The translations under genes and the position numbers were made by a program. DNA of 64,000 nucleotides. Origin: Notospermus geniculatus (lineage: Eukaryota > Nemertea > Pilidiophora > Heteronemertea > Lineidae). Of the stretch, positions 22,601 through 35,700 are shown piece by piece. Position 1 is the first letter of the stretch. Each line of letters opens with the position of its first letter. The notes under the pieces were generated by a model, which was not told the origin of the DNA, ran no database searches, and saw only the letters and a list, made by a program, of their open reading frames with translations. The stretch lies in assembly GCA_002633025.1 (NCBI GenBank), contig NMRB01000427.1, positions 244,952 to 308,951 of the forward strand, read 5' to 3'.

Positions 22601-23580
22601 CAGGCAAAACTTGCATTCTTCAACTGTGGGCTGTTGGTCTCATGGGATGACTGTGAATCACAAGCAACTACTGCATTCACTCTTTTTCTGATCCACTGCA
22701 TCACAAATCGCTCCATTCCATTAGAAATTAGACTACCGTACATGAATGGACCTGCAAAAAACTAACATATTCCCTTGCCCTCCACAAACTCGGCAGAACT
22801 GCCAATCCTCAAGATCCTTCCATTTCCAACTTCAACTTGTACTAGGAAGACCCACTTTCAAGTTAGAGGCGCACTTCATGCATACAAATCACGCCCAGAA
22901 TCACTGACAGCACAATTTCAAATTCTACTATGGAAAATATGCAGAAAAAAAATACTGATGTACGATGGCATTACCCCGTAGCCTATGTCCAATACAGACT
23001 TGGATTCAGTAGTGTAGAAATACTTGACACATCAACATCTAGGGACTTGATTCCTGGCTTGCTGATATCTATTCAGAAATTCCAACTTTATTGTGAAGCT
23101 TTTTTGTCCAACTGTGATCATTCATGATGGAGGTACCTGCACTTGAATCTGCAAGAAATGGACAGTGAACTGCCCCACCCACCCAGATTGCACAAAATTT
23201 AAAGTACACATCCACTCAAACATGTCAAAAGTTGCAACTGTAGGCTATTTAAAATAATATCAGTTTTTTTGTACTTATTTCAATCATAAAATTTATATTA
23301 TTACTATTATGGTAGTGTCTGTAATAAGAAAAGATCATTGATGTCTACTATTTTAACATAGTCTTGTACTAAAAGAAAGAAAATACCATTTCAAATGAAC
23401 ACTTTGTCCAATTCATCATGTCTCGTTTTCTGTGCCGACAGGCATCACTGATGGATCTTGGGATTTCGAAAGGATTCTTGAACTTGGGAGATATCTTCAT
23501 CCACAAACGATTTCATCCTTTTAAGTTGTCCTGTAGCGTAATGAAGTAATAATGACCCCCCCCCCACCCCCTCGTACAAC
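19700..23580 (-). repeat. Array of recurring acceptor-like modules (minus strand)
   Basis: A loose module recurs at about 19709, 20064, 20611, 20994, 21350, 21768, 22243, 22750, 23143 and 23530. A further relative lies at about 26880. Read on the minus strand, each has a G-rich run (GGGGAGGGG type), a GTCATTC-like stretch, then TTGCAG or TTACAG, followed by a short open frame. Two pairs are close duplicates: 20064 with 20994 (CTGTAATCAAGTG plus AATGACCCCTCCCC) and 20611 with 21350 (CCTGATGCAAAAA plus CCTGCAAGGAACTAAG). The pattern suggests locally duplicated 3' splice regions or a degenerate tandem repeat. Whether it is transcribed cannot be seen. Confidence 0.5.
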
Positions 23581-24473
23581 TCATGAATGAAACAATGCGG
23601 CCCAACACAAATCTAGTTGGTTATTTAGGTTGTCAGTAATATATACAAGCATCGTTTCAAAGCTGTTGACAAGGAATGGCTTGAGTGCAATACAACCATG
23701 TGCAGTAGTTTTTACATCAAAAGGCACATCACAGAATACCTGTGGGACATCAATCCATGGGCACAACCATTAACTTGGTATTGCGGCACGGCTCGTTTGC
23801 CATCAAGAATAGCGAGCAACAGGACATCAGCATCATAAGTGGACAATAGAATACTGTAGGTCTTGACTTTGGAAAGCGGACAAACGGACATCAACTTCTC
23901 ATACACTGTACATGCAGATCAACTCGGCCACATCAGAGATCCAGGGAACCAAGCATCGTGTCAGACTCGCTCCACGCAGCAATAAGCTGTACTTTCACCA
24001 TTAAGCAGTTCTTCACTTGACGTTAACATCCACGTGGATAAACCCAAGCGGTGGTGAGTGGGCTGGGGGTTACGACTAGACCTAAGCAAAGCAAGAGAGC
24101 ATGCCAACAAAACGTGGAATCCAAGAGTGCCTATCTACCAATCTGTACAAGTTACAATCTTGTCATTTCATTTCACCATTTTTTTGTAATGTACTGAAAA
24201 ATAGGTTTCTCTCCAATCTTAACAATGCTTTAAAACCACCTGTAAAATTGGCACTATTTACACCGAAGAATTGTCAAATATGATTGCAAAAATAATGCAC
24301 ACATTACAATGTTTTCAGCACATGCTTTAGAACAAGGTAATACCTTACCATACCTACTCATTGCCATACACCACCTCCCAGAATTTGTCTGAACGACTGT
24401 TACCAGGTGACAAGAATTACGGGGATATCTAGCTGTGGCTGTCACAACATGCACATCATGACACAAGCGTTCA
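21609..24473 (-). CDS. Candidate uncharacterised membrane protein, four 3' exons
   Basis: Four minus-strand exons can be chained with matching phases: 24473-24358 (upper boundary uncertain; donor GTAGGT, phase 1), 23905-23740 (phase 1 in, 2 out), 22242-21966 (phase 2 in, 0 out) and 21767-21609 (phase 0, stop). Acceptors are CTAAAAG, GTACAG, TTGCAG and TTGCAG. The encoded C-terminal 240 or so residues contain many cysteines, and the last exon has a hydrophobic segment (FSYVFAILVIAFTQLAYSAV) followed by a short tail. A type I membrane or anchored protein is therefore possible. I do not recognise the family. Upstream exons may include 26053-25850 or the acceptor at about 27156, but these could not be joined. 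It may be a pseudogene or chance. Confidence 0.35.
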
Positions 24474-27017
24474 CTTTTAGAAGACCATTCACTTTATGAA
24501 TTAGTGTTTGATATTGTCCCTATAAAGATTGGTGAAAGAAGAGACCCAACACAACGGTGACATTACAAGGTCAAATTAAGGAAATATGGCACAAGAAATA
24601 CAATCATGTAAATCATGTAACTGATGCAATTCCTTCGGAGTGCTTCTCACATATTCCACTAAAAGTGTGGATCTGAACTTCGAAAGGGTGAATGATAACA
24701 TACCAACCAAGAACCAACCTGTTCACAGTCCTCCACTTTCAAAGCCTGAACATATTTCATAGAACCCACATCTCTGACAGAACTTTCCTGTAATTGCAGC
24801 ATTCATTCAACCACAGGTAAAAATAACGTAGGAAAATTTCCTTACTTGAATCCTGGCTAGCACACTAGTGACCATGTCACTGTCATGTTCTTTGCTATTC
24901 CACCAAGATACTCACTTGAGCCTTGAGGAGCAACTATGAACCAAGTTCGAAATAAATGTGACAGAAAAATGTTACCTGCAGTGGTCCAACCCTGGACTAT
25001 GAAGTTATGTTACAGTGGCAAACAAGTTGTAAACATTTGCTAACCAACATTAACCTTACACAGACCGAGATAATTGACCGTTTATGCTGCATCGAAGGCA
25101 GAAACAGACAAAATACAGCAAATGAAACCAAGAAATACTTGCAATGACCATTATACTTGTCATGACTGTTCATTCCACTTTGTCTTGTTAAATTTCTTCC
25201 AACTTCATCATCCTGGATCAATGAGAGTTAACACAACATAGCAAAAACACAGCAGGATTAAGAGGTGCCATGAATTCCCCACATACATGGATGACATACA
25301 AAAGTGTCTTTTCCCAATTACAATACTGTACAATGCGAGTTTTCTTGAGTAGCTTCAGGTTAATGAGTTAAACATAATTATTAGTGATAATTCAGGTGAA
25401 CACAATGGAAGTAAAATCTATAAAATATAGTGAAGAATACTTCTACCACCATGAAGTGAATGTACCATACAGTACAAGGCCCAGCTAAATCACAGCAATG
25501 CAGGTTGGGTTTTTCGAGCCAATGGAGGGCTTCCAGCACCTGTCAAAAGACGGATGAAAAGCATGGCATGTTGATGTTATCATGGTTGTCTGTGGAAAAT
25601 CTATCACACAGCATGCACCAAGCATATGCAAAGAAGTCTCCACATAAAATATCAAGCTTACTCAAGCAGGTACAGCTTTGAAATGTTTAGCTGGCACACT
25701 TTATTTACAGGCAAAATGAACCTTATTTATCAAAACATAAACCCAGTGCTTTTCATATCATAGGCAATAGTAAATAGCTTTTTTGGTGAGCAACTTACAG
25801 AAGAATATAAAAGTTTTCATACTGATACTCTGCACAAAATTACCTGAACCGAGTGCCTCTTCAGCAGAAGAATGTCACATTCACACAAACAGCTCACTTG
25901 AAACAGTTGCCCCATGTGGACGAGACTATTACAGGAATGCAGACCAGTCTGTCTACCTAGCAGGAGAGTGTTAACAAAACAGGCATGCACACTAAACGGG
26001 CACCAATTAGGTAATAAATAATAACACGTTAAAAAATAATTCCCAAGGAACAATAATAGTCAATGCACGGAAAATTTGCAAATAACGAATCGAACCATGA
26101 AAGCTGACTGTGCAAGGAAAGATCATTTTTGAAGTGACACGAATTCATCAGAAAACTTACTTGGAACTCCAACCAACTGTAAATGGATCTACCAAGGTTA
26201 CAACCTCACTAAGTAACAAGACAAGTACGAAAACAAAATAGCTATCTCGGTTGTGCACGTTTACAACAGTGCTGTCGACAAAGGTAATGTTAATCAGCAA
26301 ATGTATACACCTGACGCAATTTACAAAAGGTACTTATTTACTGTAGCTGTCATCAAACAGCAGAATAGCCATCAAAAGATACCTGGAACAACATTGGAAA
26401 AAACAAAATCAACAAATTGTGGACCGAAGTCCACTTTACGGTCAACACATAACTCATAATTGCTTAACTGATTATCACTCTAAACAGAATTAAGTCTAAC
26501 TGACACCAATGTATTCATTTGAAGAGCACCACACGGCACGATTTATTCATTTCAAAAAATAGACGGATATTTGTGTACACAAAACTTATTCAAATAACGA
26601 CTAAATTGTCCTGAGTCCTTTACTTTTTTGTATGAGGTGAGGTCAGTGAATAATTTGAATCCGAATACCACTTAATACAATGAAAAATTATTTAGTTTTC
26701 CCAAGACTTTGTGCTGAGAGATCAGAGGACATGTAAGAAGGAGCATCAATTGCCAGAAACAATGCTGTACAGGTACTTGCCAAAAAAACCAACCAAAAAG
26801 AGATCCTTTGAACCATCTCACCAACAGGTAATGCCTTGAAGCACATTGACCAGCAATGACCTGAGGAGATCAACAGGATCATCTGAAAGGTGGAACAGAT
26901 TAAGTTACATGTCCCCACCCACCCCAAAAGGTGAATTTTGAGAATTTCACAACCACCAATTGACTGGCCTGCAGCTTTTTTCCATGCTTCAAATTTTCAT
27001 TCAGAAAAGGGGTTGCA

Positions 27018-27156
27018 TCATCCTTTGGCTGAAGATGCAGAGAGGACGAGTCGTGAAGACGAATTGAAGACTTGGAACTTGGATGAGGAAACCACCTCAG
27101 ACTTGGGATTGATCAATTTCATGGTATTGGGATACACGTCAGACACTTCGAAGACC
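27018..27156 (-). CDS. Candidate isolated exon, unidentified
   Basis: On the minus strand an AAATTTCAG acceptor opens a frame that starts VFEVSDVYPNTMKLINPKSE and stays open for about 45 codons. The sequence looks protein-like, but no donor or partner exon could be assigned with confidence. It could belong to the same minus-strand gene as the exons at 21.6-24.5 kb. Confidence 0.25.
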
Positions 27157-27545
27157 TGAAATTTGAAAAAAATATTGTTAGCATTTTCACCTGCAGCGGC
27201 CAGTGCATGGCTAGTAGGCCTATGCACAGGACATAGCTCATTAACTAACAAAAAATATAGGCCTACGGATCCACCGACTCGACTCTCGGTTGTTGGCTAA
27301 AATCCCACTCGATCACTCATCCTTCATCATGTTCATTCATTCGAATCAGCAGTCTAGCCAAGGGCAAGAAGAAGGCCTCGTCTCAAACCAACCAGTCCCC
27401 AATTTTGGGCCTAACACGAAACACCGTCTAAAAGTTGAACTTCTAAACTTTTAACAAAACGGTAAAATATGAAGGGTCTAGAAGCCACGAGACAATCAAA
27501 TTAGGCCTAAATGAAGGGCAACATGAAAAGCAAAACCCTGCGGCC

Positions 27546-27563
27546 ATGGCGGCGCGCCGCCAT
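27546..27563. promoter_or_regulatory. GC-rich 18-bp palindrome with ATG on both strands
   Basis: ATGGCGGCGCGCCGCCAT is a perfect palindrome, so both strands start with ATG and encode MAARRH. The plus-strand frame runs 80 codons. The minus-strand frame runs 18 codons with a hydrophobic end (VLLFMLPFI), like part of a signal peptide. The site is a local GC island in AT-rich DNA, and a TGACGTCAT CRE-type site lies 560 bases to the right (28115). It may mark a promoter and first exon of a minus-strand gene. Function is inferred only from composition. Confidence 0.3.
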
Positions 27564-28114
27564 TCTCATTCGACAACCAACCACCAAACAAACAAAGGAA
27601 GCCAGAATGCGCACACAGAAAACCCGTCCAATTCGCCCTCCAAGGCGATGTTTCAGACTAGGAAATCAGCAGTATTTAAAGCGGAAATTCGGGAATACGG
27701 TGGTATATTTACCTATTCAGACAAAAAACGGATTTTGCAATGTTTGGGTTCAGAGCGAATCGGAATTGGGAAGAACCACACACGGTAACCAAAGCCAAAT
27801 GCTGCTGAACGCCCAACTAACGCTTTTGCGACGTCATTCACTACTTATACCCTTGTTTACGGCGAATCACTGTGTTAATCCGCCATGGCCTCAAATATAG
27901 TGCCATGAAAGAAGGTGTGATGTTGATAGTGGATTCAAAATATTTATTACGATTCTAAATGTTTAGCTGTTCTAATATATCCTTTAATTATTCAGGATAA
28001 ATGTATTGATAGGAATAGATAAATAGCAATTTCACTAAAATTGTACAGGAAGTAGGGGGATGCATGGTTACACTTATCTAAAAATAGAGTGCGTAATGCG
28101 GTCGCAATCAACTG

Positions 28115-28123
28115 TGACGTCAT
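28115..28123. promoter_or_regulatory. CRE-like octamer TGACGTCA
   Basis: A perfect palindromic CREB/ATF-type site within a short GC-richer stretch. A single short match may be chance, and no adjacent start site was established. Confidence 0.2.
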
Positions 28124-28797
28124 CCTATGTCGCCATCCTGTTGCTGGTTGGCCAAGACATATTTGGGCATATGCAATGTGGCGGGAGACACTCGTATCGT
28201 TAGTATGATCTACAGCAGGAGTGATCGTCCAGTTATGGGCTGAATGCATTGATGAAACTGATAGCACGACATTATTTCGACTAGCCTATGAGAGCACATT
28301 TTCTCTCAATGCTCCAGAAACCCTTGAATTTGACGATGAACTGAATTGAAGAGCATCTCATTCAGCCTCACTTCCATTAGGTCGGAAAAGAAAGGCTTTA
28401 TTCTTCATTCTCTATTCTCTATTCTTCAGGTAGCTGACTCCTGCCAGTTCCTGGGAAATTCCACCTGCAATCCCGCTTTACCGTTGTGCAATAACGCCTA
28501 GGCCTATTTGGCGAGAGAAAATGAGATACACAAAATCAATACGGTACTTTTATCAAATATATTTTTATTTTCATATTATATGTTTAGGCCTACACGTAGT
28601 TTCCTTTTAACAGCAGTATGACACAATACCTATCCTGCAAGTGACACAGGGAAGTGAACATGTCAAGTGACAGGCCCCCGGATGCGAGGCCCCAATGCCA
28701 TGAATGCCGTGTAAGAGGGTGACTTCCTGAAGTATATGAATATGAAATAGAAAATGATCTCACCAACCACAGCACAAAACAGATCAGACGATGCATT

Positions 28798-29320
28798 CAA
28801 GCTTGGAGGAATTTCCTCCAAGATTCAAGTGATGCCGCGGGATGATATATAAAGTACATGTGCAAAAAAATTATGCACTCAAAGTCTACATTTCCAGGAT
28901 ACGGGCAGCATCCGTCAGAACTACTTTTACTATTGATATTCATCTTCATGATAATATTCAAATGAGTTCTGCAGAACCTGCTTTCAGTCACATAGGCCCA
29001 GATGGGCTCGCTGTCTCTAAAAGAGCGCCACTCCAAGGGGGGTGGGGACCATTGTTTGGGGTCATTTATCAGCATCAGTGATTGATAAGTTGATCAATTT
29101 TGAAAAGAATTGAATTGATAATTCAGATTGCCCTTTTTGCATCCTGACAGAAGCCATTGGACTTGAGAGCTTGGAGCTCATTGAAATTACTAGGTCTATG
29201 TGAATATGTTAGCAGGCCTTTAACCCTATATTTTAATGCCAGTGAAAATGGCGTTTCGGCTAATGATCCAGCGATAGGCTACTGCAATGGGAGAAACCGG
29301 GCATCAACAATGGAGAATAC
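28798..29320. repeat. Duplicated block, copy 1
   Basis: The first 352 bases (28798-29149) are repeated almost exactly at 29801-30152. Homology continues to about 29318 (30278 in copy 2) after a 50-base indel. Copy 2 starts directly after the single N at 29800. Mirror open frames on both strands are shared by both copies and show no known domain. Confidence 0.9.
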
Positions 29321-29799
29321 TATAAAGTGCGTTACCATAAATTATCGCTGGATGACACATGTCCAAAATACAACCTGAACAACAGGGCACAAGCCTCCAA
29401 AAAACCTGGTGACGTTGCGTCGGTTTGTGACCCTGACGAACAACAGTCAAAACCGCCATTTTGCGTAGGGTTATGTGATGCGTCGCGCCTCACAGCGCCG
29501 GTGTGGAAGAACTACTTCCGCGGTAAAAGTAGTTCTGAAGAAATGACATTTCTCTGATAAATATTTGCTACTTTTATTGTATTTTATGATGATTTCAGAT
29601 GAAATAAATATATTTAAATCAATTTATTCGCATATTTACATCAGAAAACCCATAATAGCATATTTTATTGTTTTGGGAATCTGGCAAACGCACAGTGGAC
29701 GCACAGCATCAGAACAGCGAAATGCATGTCAGTGCACTGTACATTCTGTACTGTATGGCATAATGGCGGGAACCCCGGGAAATCCCGATTTGGCCGAGC

Positions 29800-29800
29800 N
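29800..29800. other. Single-N assembly join
   Basis: A one-base N placed exactly where a second copy of the 28798 block begins. It points to concatenated allelic contigs. Confidence 0.9.
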
Positions 29801-30280
29801 CAAGCTTGGAGGAATTTCCTCCAAGATTCAAGTGATGCCGCGGGATGATATATAAAGTACATGTGCAAAAAAATTATGCACTCAAAGTCTACATTTCCAG
29901 GATACGGGCAGCATCCGTCAGAACTACTTTTACTATTGATATTCATCTTCATGATAATATTCAAATGAGTTCTGCAGAACCTGCTTTCAGTCACATAGGC
30001 CCAGATGGGCTCGCTGTCTCTAAAAGAGCGCCACTCCAAGGGGGGTGGGGACCATTGTTTGGGGTCATTTATCAGCATCAGTGATTGATAAGTTGATCAA
30101 TTTTGAAAAGAATTGAATTGATAATTCAGATTGCCCTTTTTGCATCCTAGGTCTATGTGAATATGTTAGCAGGCCTTTAACCCTGTATTTTAATGCCAGT
30201 GAAAATGGCGTTTCGGCTAATGACCCAGCGATAGGCTACTGTAATGGGAGAAACCGGGCATCAACAATGGAGAATATACT
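29801..30280. repeat. Duplicated block, copy 2
   Basis: Direct copy of 28798-29318, missing about 50 bases after TTTTTGCATCC that are present in copy 1. The two diverge completely after ACAATGGAGAATA. Confidence 0.9.
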
Positions 30281-32690
30281 ACTACTAGTTCATAATTGTT
30301 GATGCCAAGAGCGAAATGGGCAGATTGATTTAGGCCTGCATGGGTCATTGATGATGAGATGATTGATATTCCTTTTCTCCAAAATGGTAGTCACCATGGT
30401 CACGTGCAGATGAATCATGCATAGAGTCTATACAAAAAGTTTTTTAATTAGTCTGCAAATATATTTCAGTGTGGAAGGTGAAACCAACTAGCCTACAAGC
30501 AGGACCTTTTGGGGGGGTAGTTAAGGTCCATTTGCCCCTTTTGTGCTTTTGGGGCGGGTTTTGGGGTAAATCAGGGTGAAGATCAGGCATTTTGTATGAA
30601 TGCCACGGCAGCTTATTTTTGAACTGTGTGTTTTCCAGCATATTACAAGAAGCTATTAGTGTTGAGTTGGCTTAACTGTCAAAGTGTGACAAGCAGTGTG
30701 ACCACCACCAGGCCTCAATCAACTAGGTTGGTAATGAGCAGTATTGTATTTTATGGTGGAGGTGTTAATCCTATATTACCCCCCCCCCCACACTGCACAA
30801 ACAAGGGCTGTGTGGGACTATATTGCTTGGTGTAACCATGGAGATATTATCTTTACATCCATCATGTCCATGGCTGAGAGGTGTTGTCCGGTGTGGACTC
30901 GGGCAATGAGCTTTAAAAGAAGTGCCAGTTACTACATGAGTCAATACCACAACAAAACTGACAACAAAGGTAAAGAGATGACACATAACACTACAGACTT
31001 GATGGCCGGAATATGATCTTGTATTACAACTAGGAGGAAGACAGTGACAATGTACAATCACAATATGAAATATGTACAGAAACTCTTTTAATTGGTGTTT
31101 TAGACCGATTTCTCTGTATTTCTTTGCTTTTTCAGCTCAATTTTGAGCGGATTCTTTTGTAGCCTACACTACATCTCATGTAATAACATGCTGGAAATTC
31201 AATTGGCCCCATACATCTGCTTATATCGAACAAGGTCTACCACCACTACACAAGTTTCATTGGTGATCAATAAATGATACACATACAATACAGCAATGAC
31301 ATATTAATGAGTATGATGAATTTATGCTGAATTAGCAGTAAGATCAAAGGTTTATCACAGTTAACAATGCTTATATTGTCTGGACGGACTTACAAAACAT
31401 AAGCACCAATTATTTATGCACTGACATAAACGGGACAATCTCATGTGGCATGATTTAATAAGGAGATGTGCTTTTAACATATTTGATAGCAAATGTACAA
31501 AGGCGATTGATTTGATCTAACTTGATAAACACAGACCACTGTTGACACATCCGTCGAGGTAAATAAGGCACATATAAACAGGAGGTCATACGCTTGTTCA
31601 AAACAGGAAAATAGGGGATTTTACTGATCATACAAAAGTTCTACATGTAGGCCTAAGCATGGCTTGTTGTTATCTTCAGTAACACATAACACATATGTCA
31701 TTTATGTCAGCAAAATGGATGTAATAATGTCCATTAAAACCTCTTCACAGACCAGAATGTTACATGTAGCTTGAAACTGTATTGACATTACGTAATACAT
31801 GTATCCACTAGCTATTACCATCAAACCACCTAATCCTATCTAACATGGGAAGAAAACCAACTTGTCAGCTGGTTTTAACTAGGAAAACATGGCAGACCAC
31901 AGCAAATATCAGAAATCAATACGTTACTGATTCATGTATCTGGGTAAATATTGCTAAATAATGTAGTTAGTCACGCAGTCTATAATCTCATGAAGATTGC
32001 ATCTAGTACTAGATAAAACTGAATTCTGTCAGCTGACTATGGTGCAAGCAAGTATATTTCATTTCAAATGACAAGAATGTCAGTGACAGTCAATTGCACA
32101 CAGCTACACACCAATACATGTAACCATGGTAACTCTTACTCTCACGGCAGCAGTTTATTTATAACACAGACATTTTGTTGTCAGAATTGACATTCCTCTT
32201 AGTTGCGACGTTTTATATACATGTACTGTATCACAGAGTTCGATTGTCATCTAGGCCAACAAATCTGATAATCTGTCTGATTTTCAAGTCCATCCCATAT
32301 TTTTCATGCTCATGTATCTACAAAGTTAGAACTAGAACTGTGAAATTTGCTTTCAGCAAATTTGATGGTCCCTACATCAGAAAATGGAAATTGAATGAAG
32401 AAAGGGCAAGGAGGGGTATGACTCTGTGGCACAGCAGTCAGGTTCTTGGGGTTCCATCCTCCTGGAATGTCTTCCCGGTGAAGGACACATGCAGGGTAGG
32501 CAATGGNCCAAAACACTCATAACATCATTTTTTGGAAAGTATCTAACCTTTCAGACCTGGATACAACTACCGACTATTGGATGGTACTGCTTGTTTTTAA
32601 GGTCATCTAATAATTTATGTACAATTGTCTCCCAATTGAGTGTGGAAAAAGATAGATAGAAATAAATAAAAATTTCCTACCTACCCAGTG
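30281..32690. other. Intergenic between the duplicated block and SPATA7
   Basis: No gene could be supported. A poly-C run lies near 30780. A single-N join lies at 32507. A TTTATTTAT at about 32153 could serve as a minus-strand polyadenylation signal for SPATA7. Confidence 0.4.
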
Positions 32691-32698
32691 ATATCAAG

Positions 32699-32728
32699 AT
32701 GGTCCCTACATTGATATGTAGGGACCAT
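32699..32728. terminator. 13-bp perfect hairpin just after SPATA7 stop
   Basis: ATGGTCCCTACAT, a TGAT loop and the exact complement lie 22 bases beyond the SPATA7 stop codon, in its 3' UTR. It may be an RNA stem or a repeat remnant. A related GATGGTCCCTACATCA occurs at about 32364. A terminator role is not established; the type is the closest available. Confidence 0.3.
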
Positions 32729-32750
32729 AATGATATACCTTAACCTATTG

Positions 32751-35700
32751 TTAAAAATCATCATCATCATCACCACCACTACCAATTGGCATTTTCTTGG
32801 CATACGATGGAACTGTTTTGGTTGATTCTTCATGCTCATGCTCACTGACAGCAGTATGATCAGAGAAAACACTATCATAATCACCAGCTTCGTTCTTGTC
32901 AGATCCACCTTCAAAGGTATGAACAGAGGCTTGTGAACCTTTTCCACTCCCCCATTGGGACGATTCAGCCTTCGTTGCCCTAGGAGATGCCCGAGGGCTT
33001 TCCCAAGGAGCAGACTGTACGGTCTGAGCCATGACAAATCTAGTTGACCCCTCCAGGCTTTCCTTCAAGGTTCCACTTGAGCCTTGTTCAGACAAAAGGC
33101 CTTCATCAGCATGACTTGAGGTTTTTACTGACGTCATAGATCTATGTACACTACCCCGAGGGGAATCTGGTGCACCAGCTTTATGAGATATACTAGCAAC
33201 AGAGCCACGCTCACTACCCCTTGGTGATCCATGCCTGCTACCTCTGACGGAGCCTTTATCACTGCCCTTTTCAGCAGCTAATACTGACGCTTGTAAGGCA
33301 TGTGGACTACCCTTTTGAGATGCTTGCCGACTCCCCTTTTCAGAATCATTTTTAAGGGTAGCATCACTGGCGACAGAGGAAACCTCAAATTTATCTTCCT
33401 TATAAGGGTCACTACTTCCGATTGCAGTGACTTCAGTCAAAGAAGATATTTCACCAGTTGTTCCCAGCTCATCCTTCTCTTCAACTGCTGCAGCTAGGTC
33501 TCGTCTTCGTGCTCGAGGATTGGCCGGCACAGTCTCTGCAAGTCTCTGACGGTCCCGAGCGCGAGGCTTAGGTTTGACAAGCGTCATATCCAACTGCCCA
33601 GGCTTAAGGGTCATTGTAAAATTAGCTGCATCTTTCATCCACTTATGCTCTTGCGGGAGAGAACGTGTTGTGCTCATTTCATCAAGATTACTTGTCACAC
33701 TCCCTTCCTGCTCGGATACCACCGAGTTCTGTTCAGAAACCAAGCTACCATCTTCTTCATCAACAGCATTTAAAACAGCATCTCTTGGAGATATACTTGG
33801 CCCTTGATCTGTTGGCATGGTTACTTTAGGTGCTTCTGAGATGTACAAGTGTTCTATCTTCGTTGTAACTGAACTTTCAACATGTTCAACTGGCTTCTTG
33901 AGAAAACTTTGGCTGCTAGATTCAGGTTCCTTGTAATCGACTTCATCAGTGACCTTGACAAATTTGTGCCGTGTCTGGACCCGAGGTTGTGCTCTAGGTG
34001 GTCCTCTGTCTTCATGGTACTCTTCGTCAGACATTTTGACCGTGCTTCTCAACCCGAAGTCTTCCTCCGCTTCGCCATCAGATTCAGGAATGCCAAGGTC
34101 TGCACGGAGCTTATCAAGCAAAGCACGCATTCGACTCTGGAAACAGAAATAAGATAACAATAGACTTTAGATCAATAAACAGCAGGTAGAAACAGACATA
34201 AACTAAGCAGATCGTTGGTGAAAAAAAATGATACGAAACACTTGCAATACAAATACATGGAGTACGTGGACATGTATACATTTCATCAAGTGTTGCAAGG
34301 CTGAGGCAATATGTTGGAAGCTATTTGTGGATCATTTTTGAAATTCTTACTATTTTCAGTACATTTTTCTTCTGTTCAATGTGATGTTCAAACACTTGCT
34401 TTAGCACTCTGAAAAGGATAAAGTGATGATGTAAGAAAACATCCTATAAACAACCGGACCAGTCCAAGGTGGAATAATAGAATCCATGTCCCAATAATAC
34501 CCCACATACCTGTTTGTGAATATTCCCCTATCAAGCACATCACTCGTGACATCACTTACGAATTCCAAATACTGCAGTTCTTCTTCTCTGGAAAGATATA
34601 CAAGAATAATGTACATTTTTTTACTTCTGAATGTGTTTTTCCTTATATGGCCTGAGCTTCTGACACATACCGGTAATTAAAACTGAGTCAATATCTGCAG
34701 CAACTGAAATGTAATGACGAGGTGAGATGAACTTGAATGACAATTGCTCATACTCGACATGTAGGCCTATAGGTATGAAAAACTACTACCGGTACATATG
34801 AAAGGCTCATTTCACAAACTATAGAATGTTCATCTACTTCTAGTTGTAGTAGTACCTCAGATCAGACAACATTCATTCATCCAGTACTGCACTCCATTAT
34901 ATCATTGCTGAATTGATATTTGCATTGTCTATCAGTACCTCATGTCAAATATTTCCGGATTTGTCTCTATGTAGATTCTCTTTTCAAAGCTCATATCCTA
35001 AAAGCATGCAAATTAGTTACCGGCACCACATCAATAATCCAATCTAATCAATTAGTATTTTAGTTCATACGGGATGCATGTCTACAGTTCTGCAATTTGT
35101 TACAAACTATGCAGTCCATCCCCAGTAGTACTTCAGTCATTACTAAAAATTGACTAATATGATTTCAAAGATCACAAGAACATGAATACAATCTAAATCT
35201 ACAAAAAATTATTCCTTTTTATTCTTGTTAGTGAAGTACATATTAGTTTCTGCAGTCAAGGCATGCCACCACCAAAATTCATCCCGAACTCTGAAACCCA
35301 TGCAGAGTTGCTACACACACTTGAAGTTTCCTCTGCAAACAATCTACAAGGAAGACACCCTTTCTACAAGAATCATTAAGATATGCGATCAAATCAATCT
35401 GAAATCAGCTCTTTCCAAATAATATTTACTAAACAGAGGACAGTGAACTTTCCATTCCTCATTCTGAAGAAGAAACTCTAATTTATGCAGATCACGAGAT
35501 TCTGAAATTTCACCCGTAGTAATATTATTAAAGTTGTCATTTATAGCATTGCCATTAATACCTGGAAAATATGATGCTAACGGCACATCATGCATAAACA
35601 GAAAGCAATGGCCTCGTCCTTGTCTGGGCGTCACAGGGATTCAGCTTCACAGTTTTAGATTTGCCATCAGGAATTCAGGACAGGGAAGTCTCTACTCTGC

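Noticed and set aside
33300-34157. Plus-strand frames opposite the last SPATA7 exon
   Set aside because: The minus strand has a 461-codon frame joined by correct phases to conserved SPATA7 exons; the plus frames are antisense shadows.
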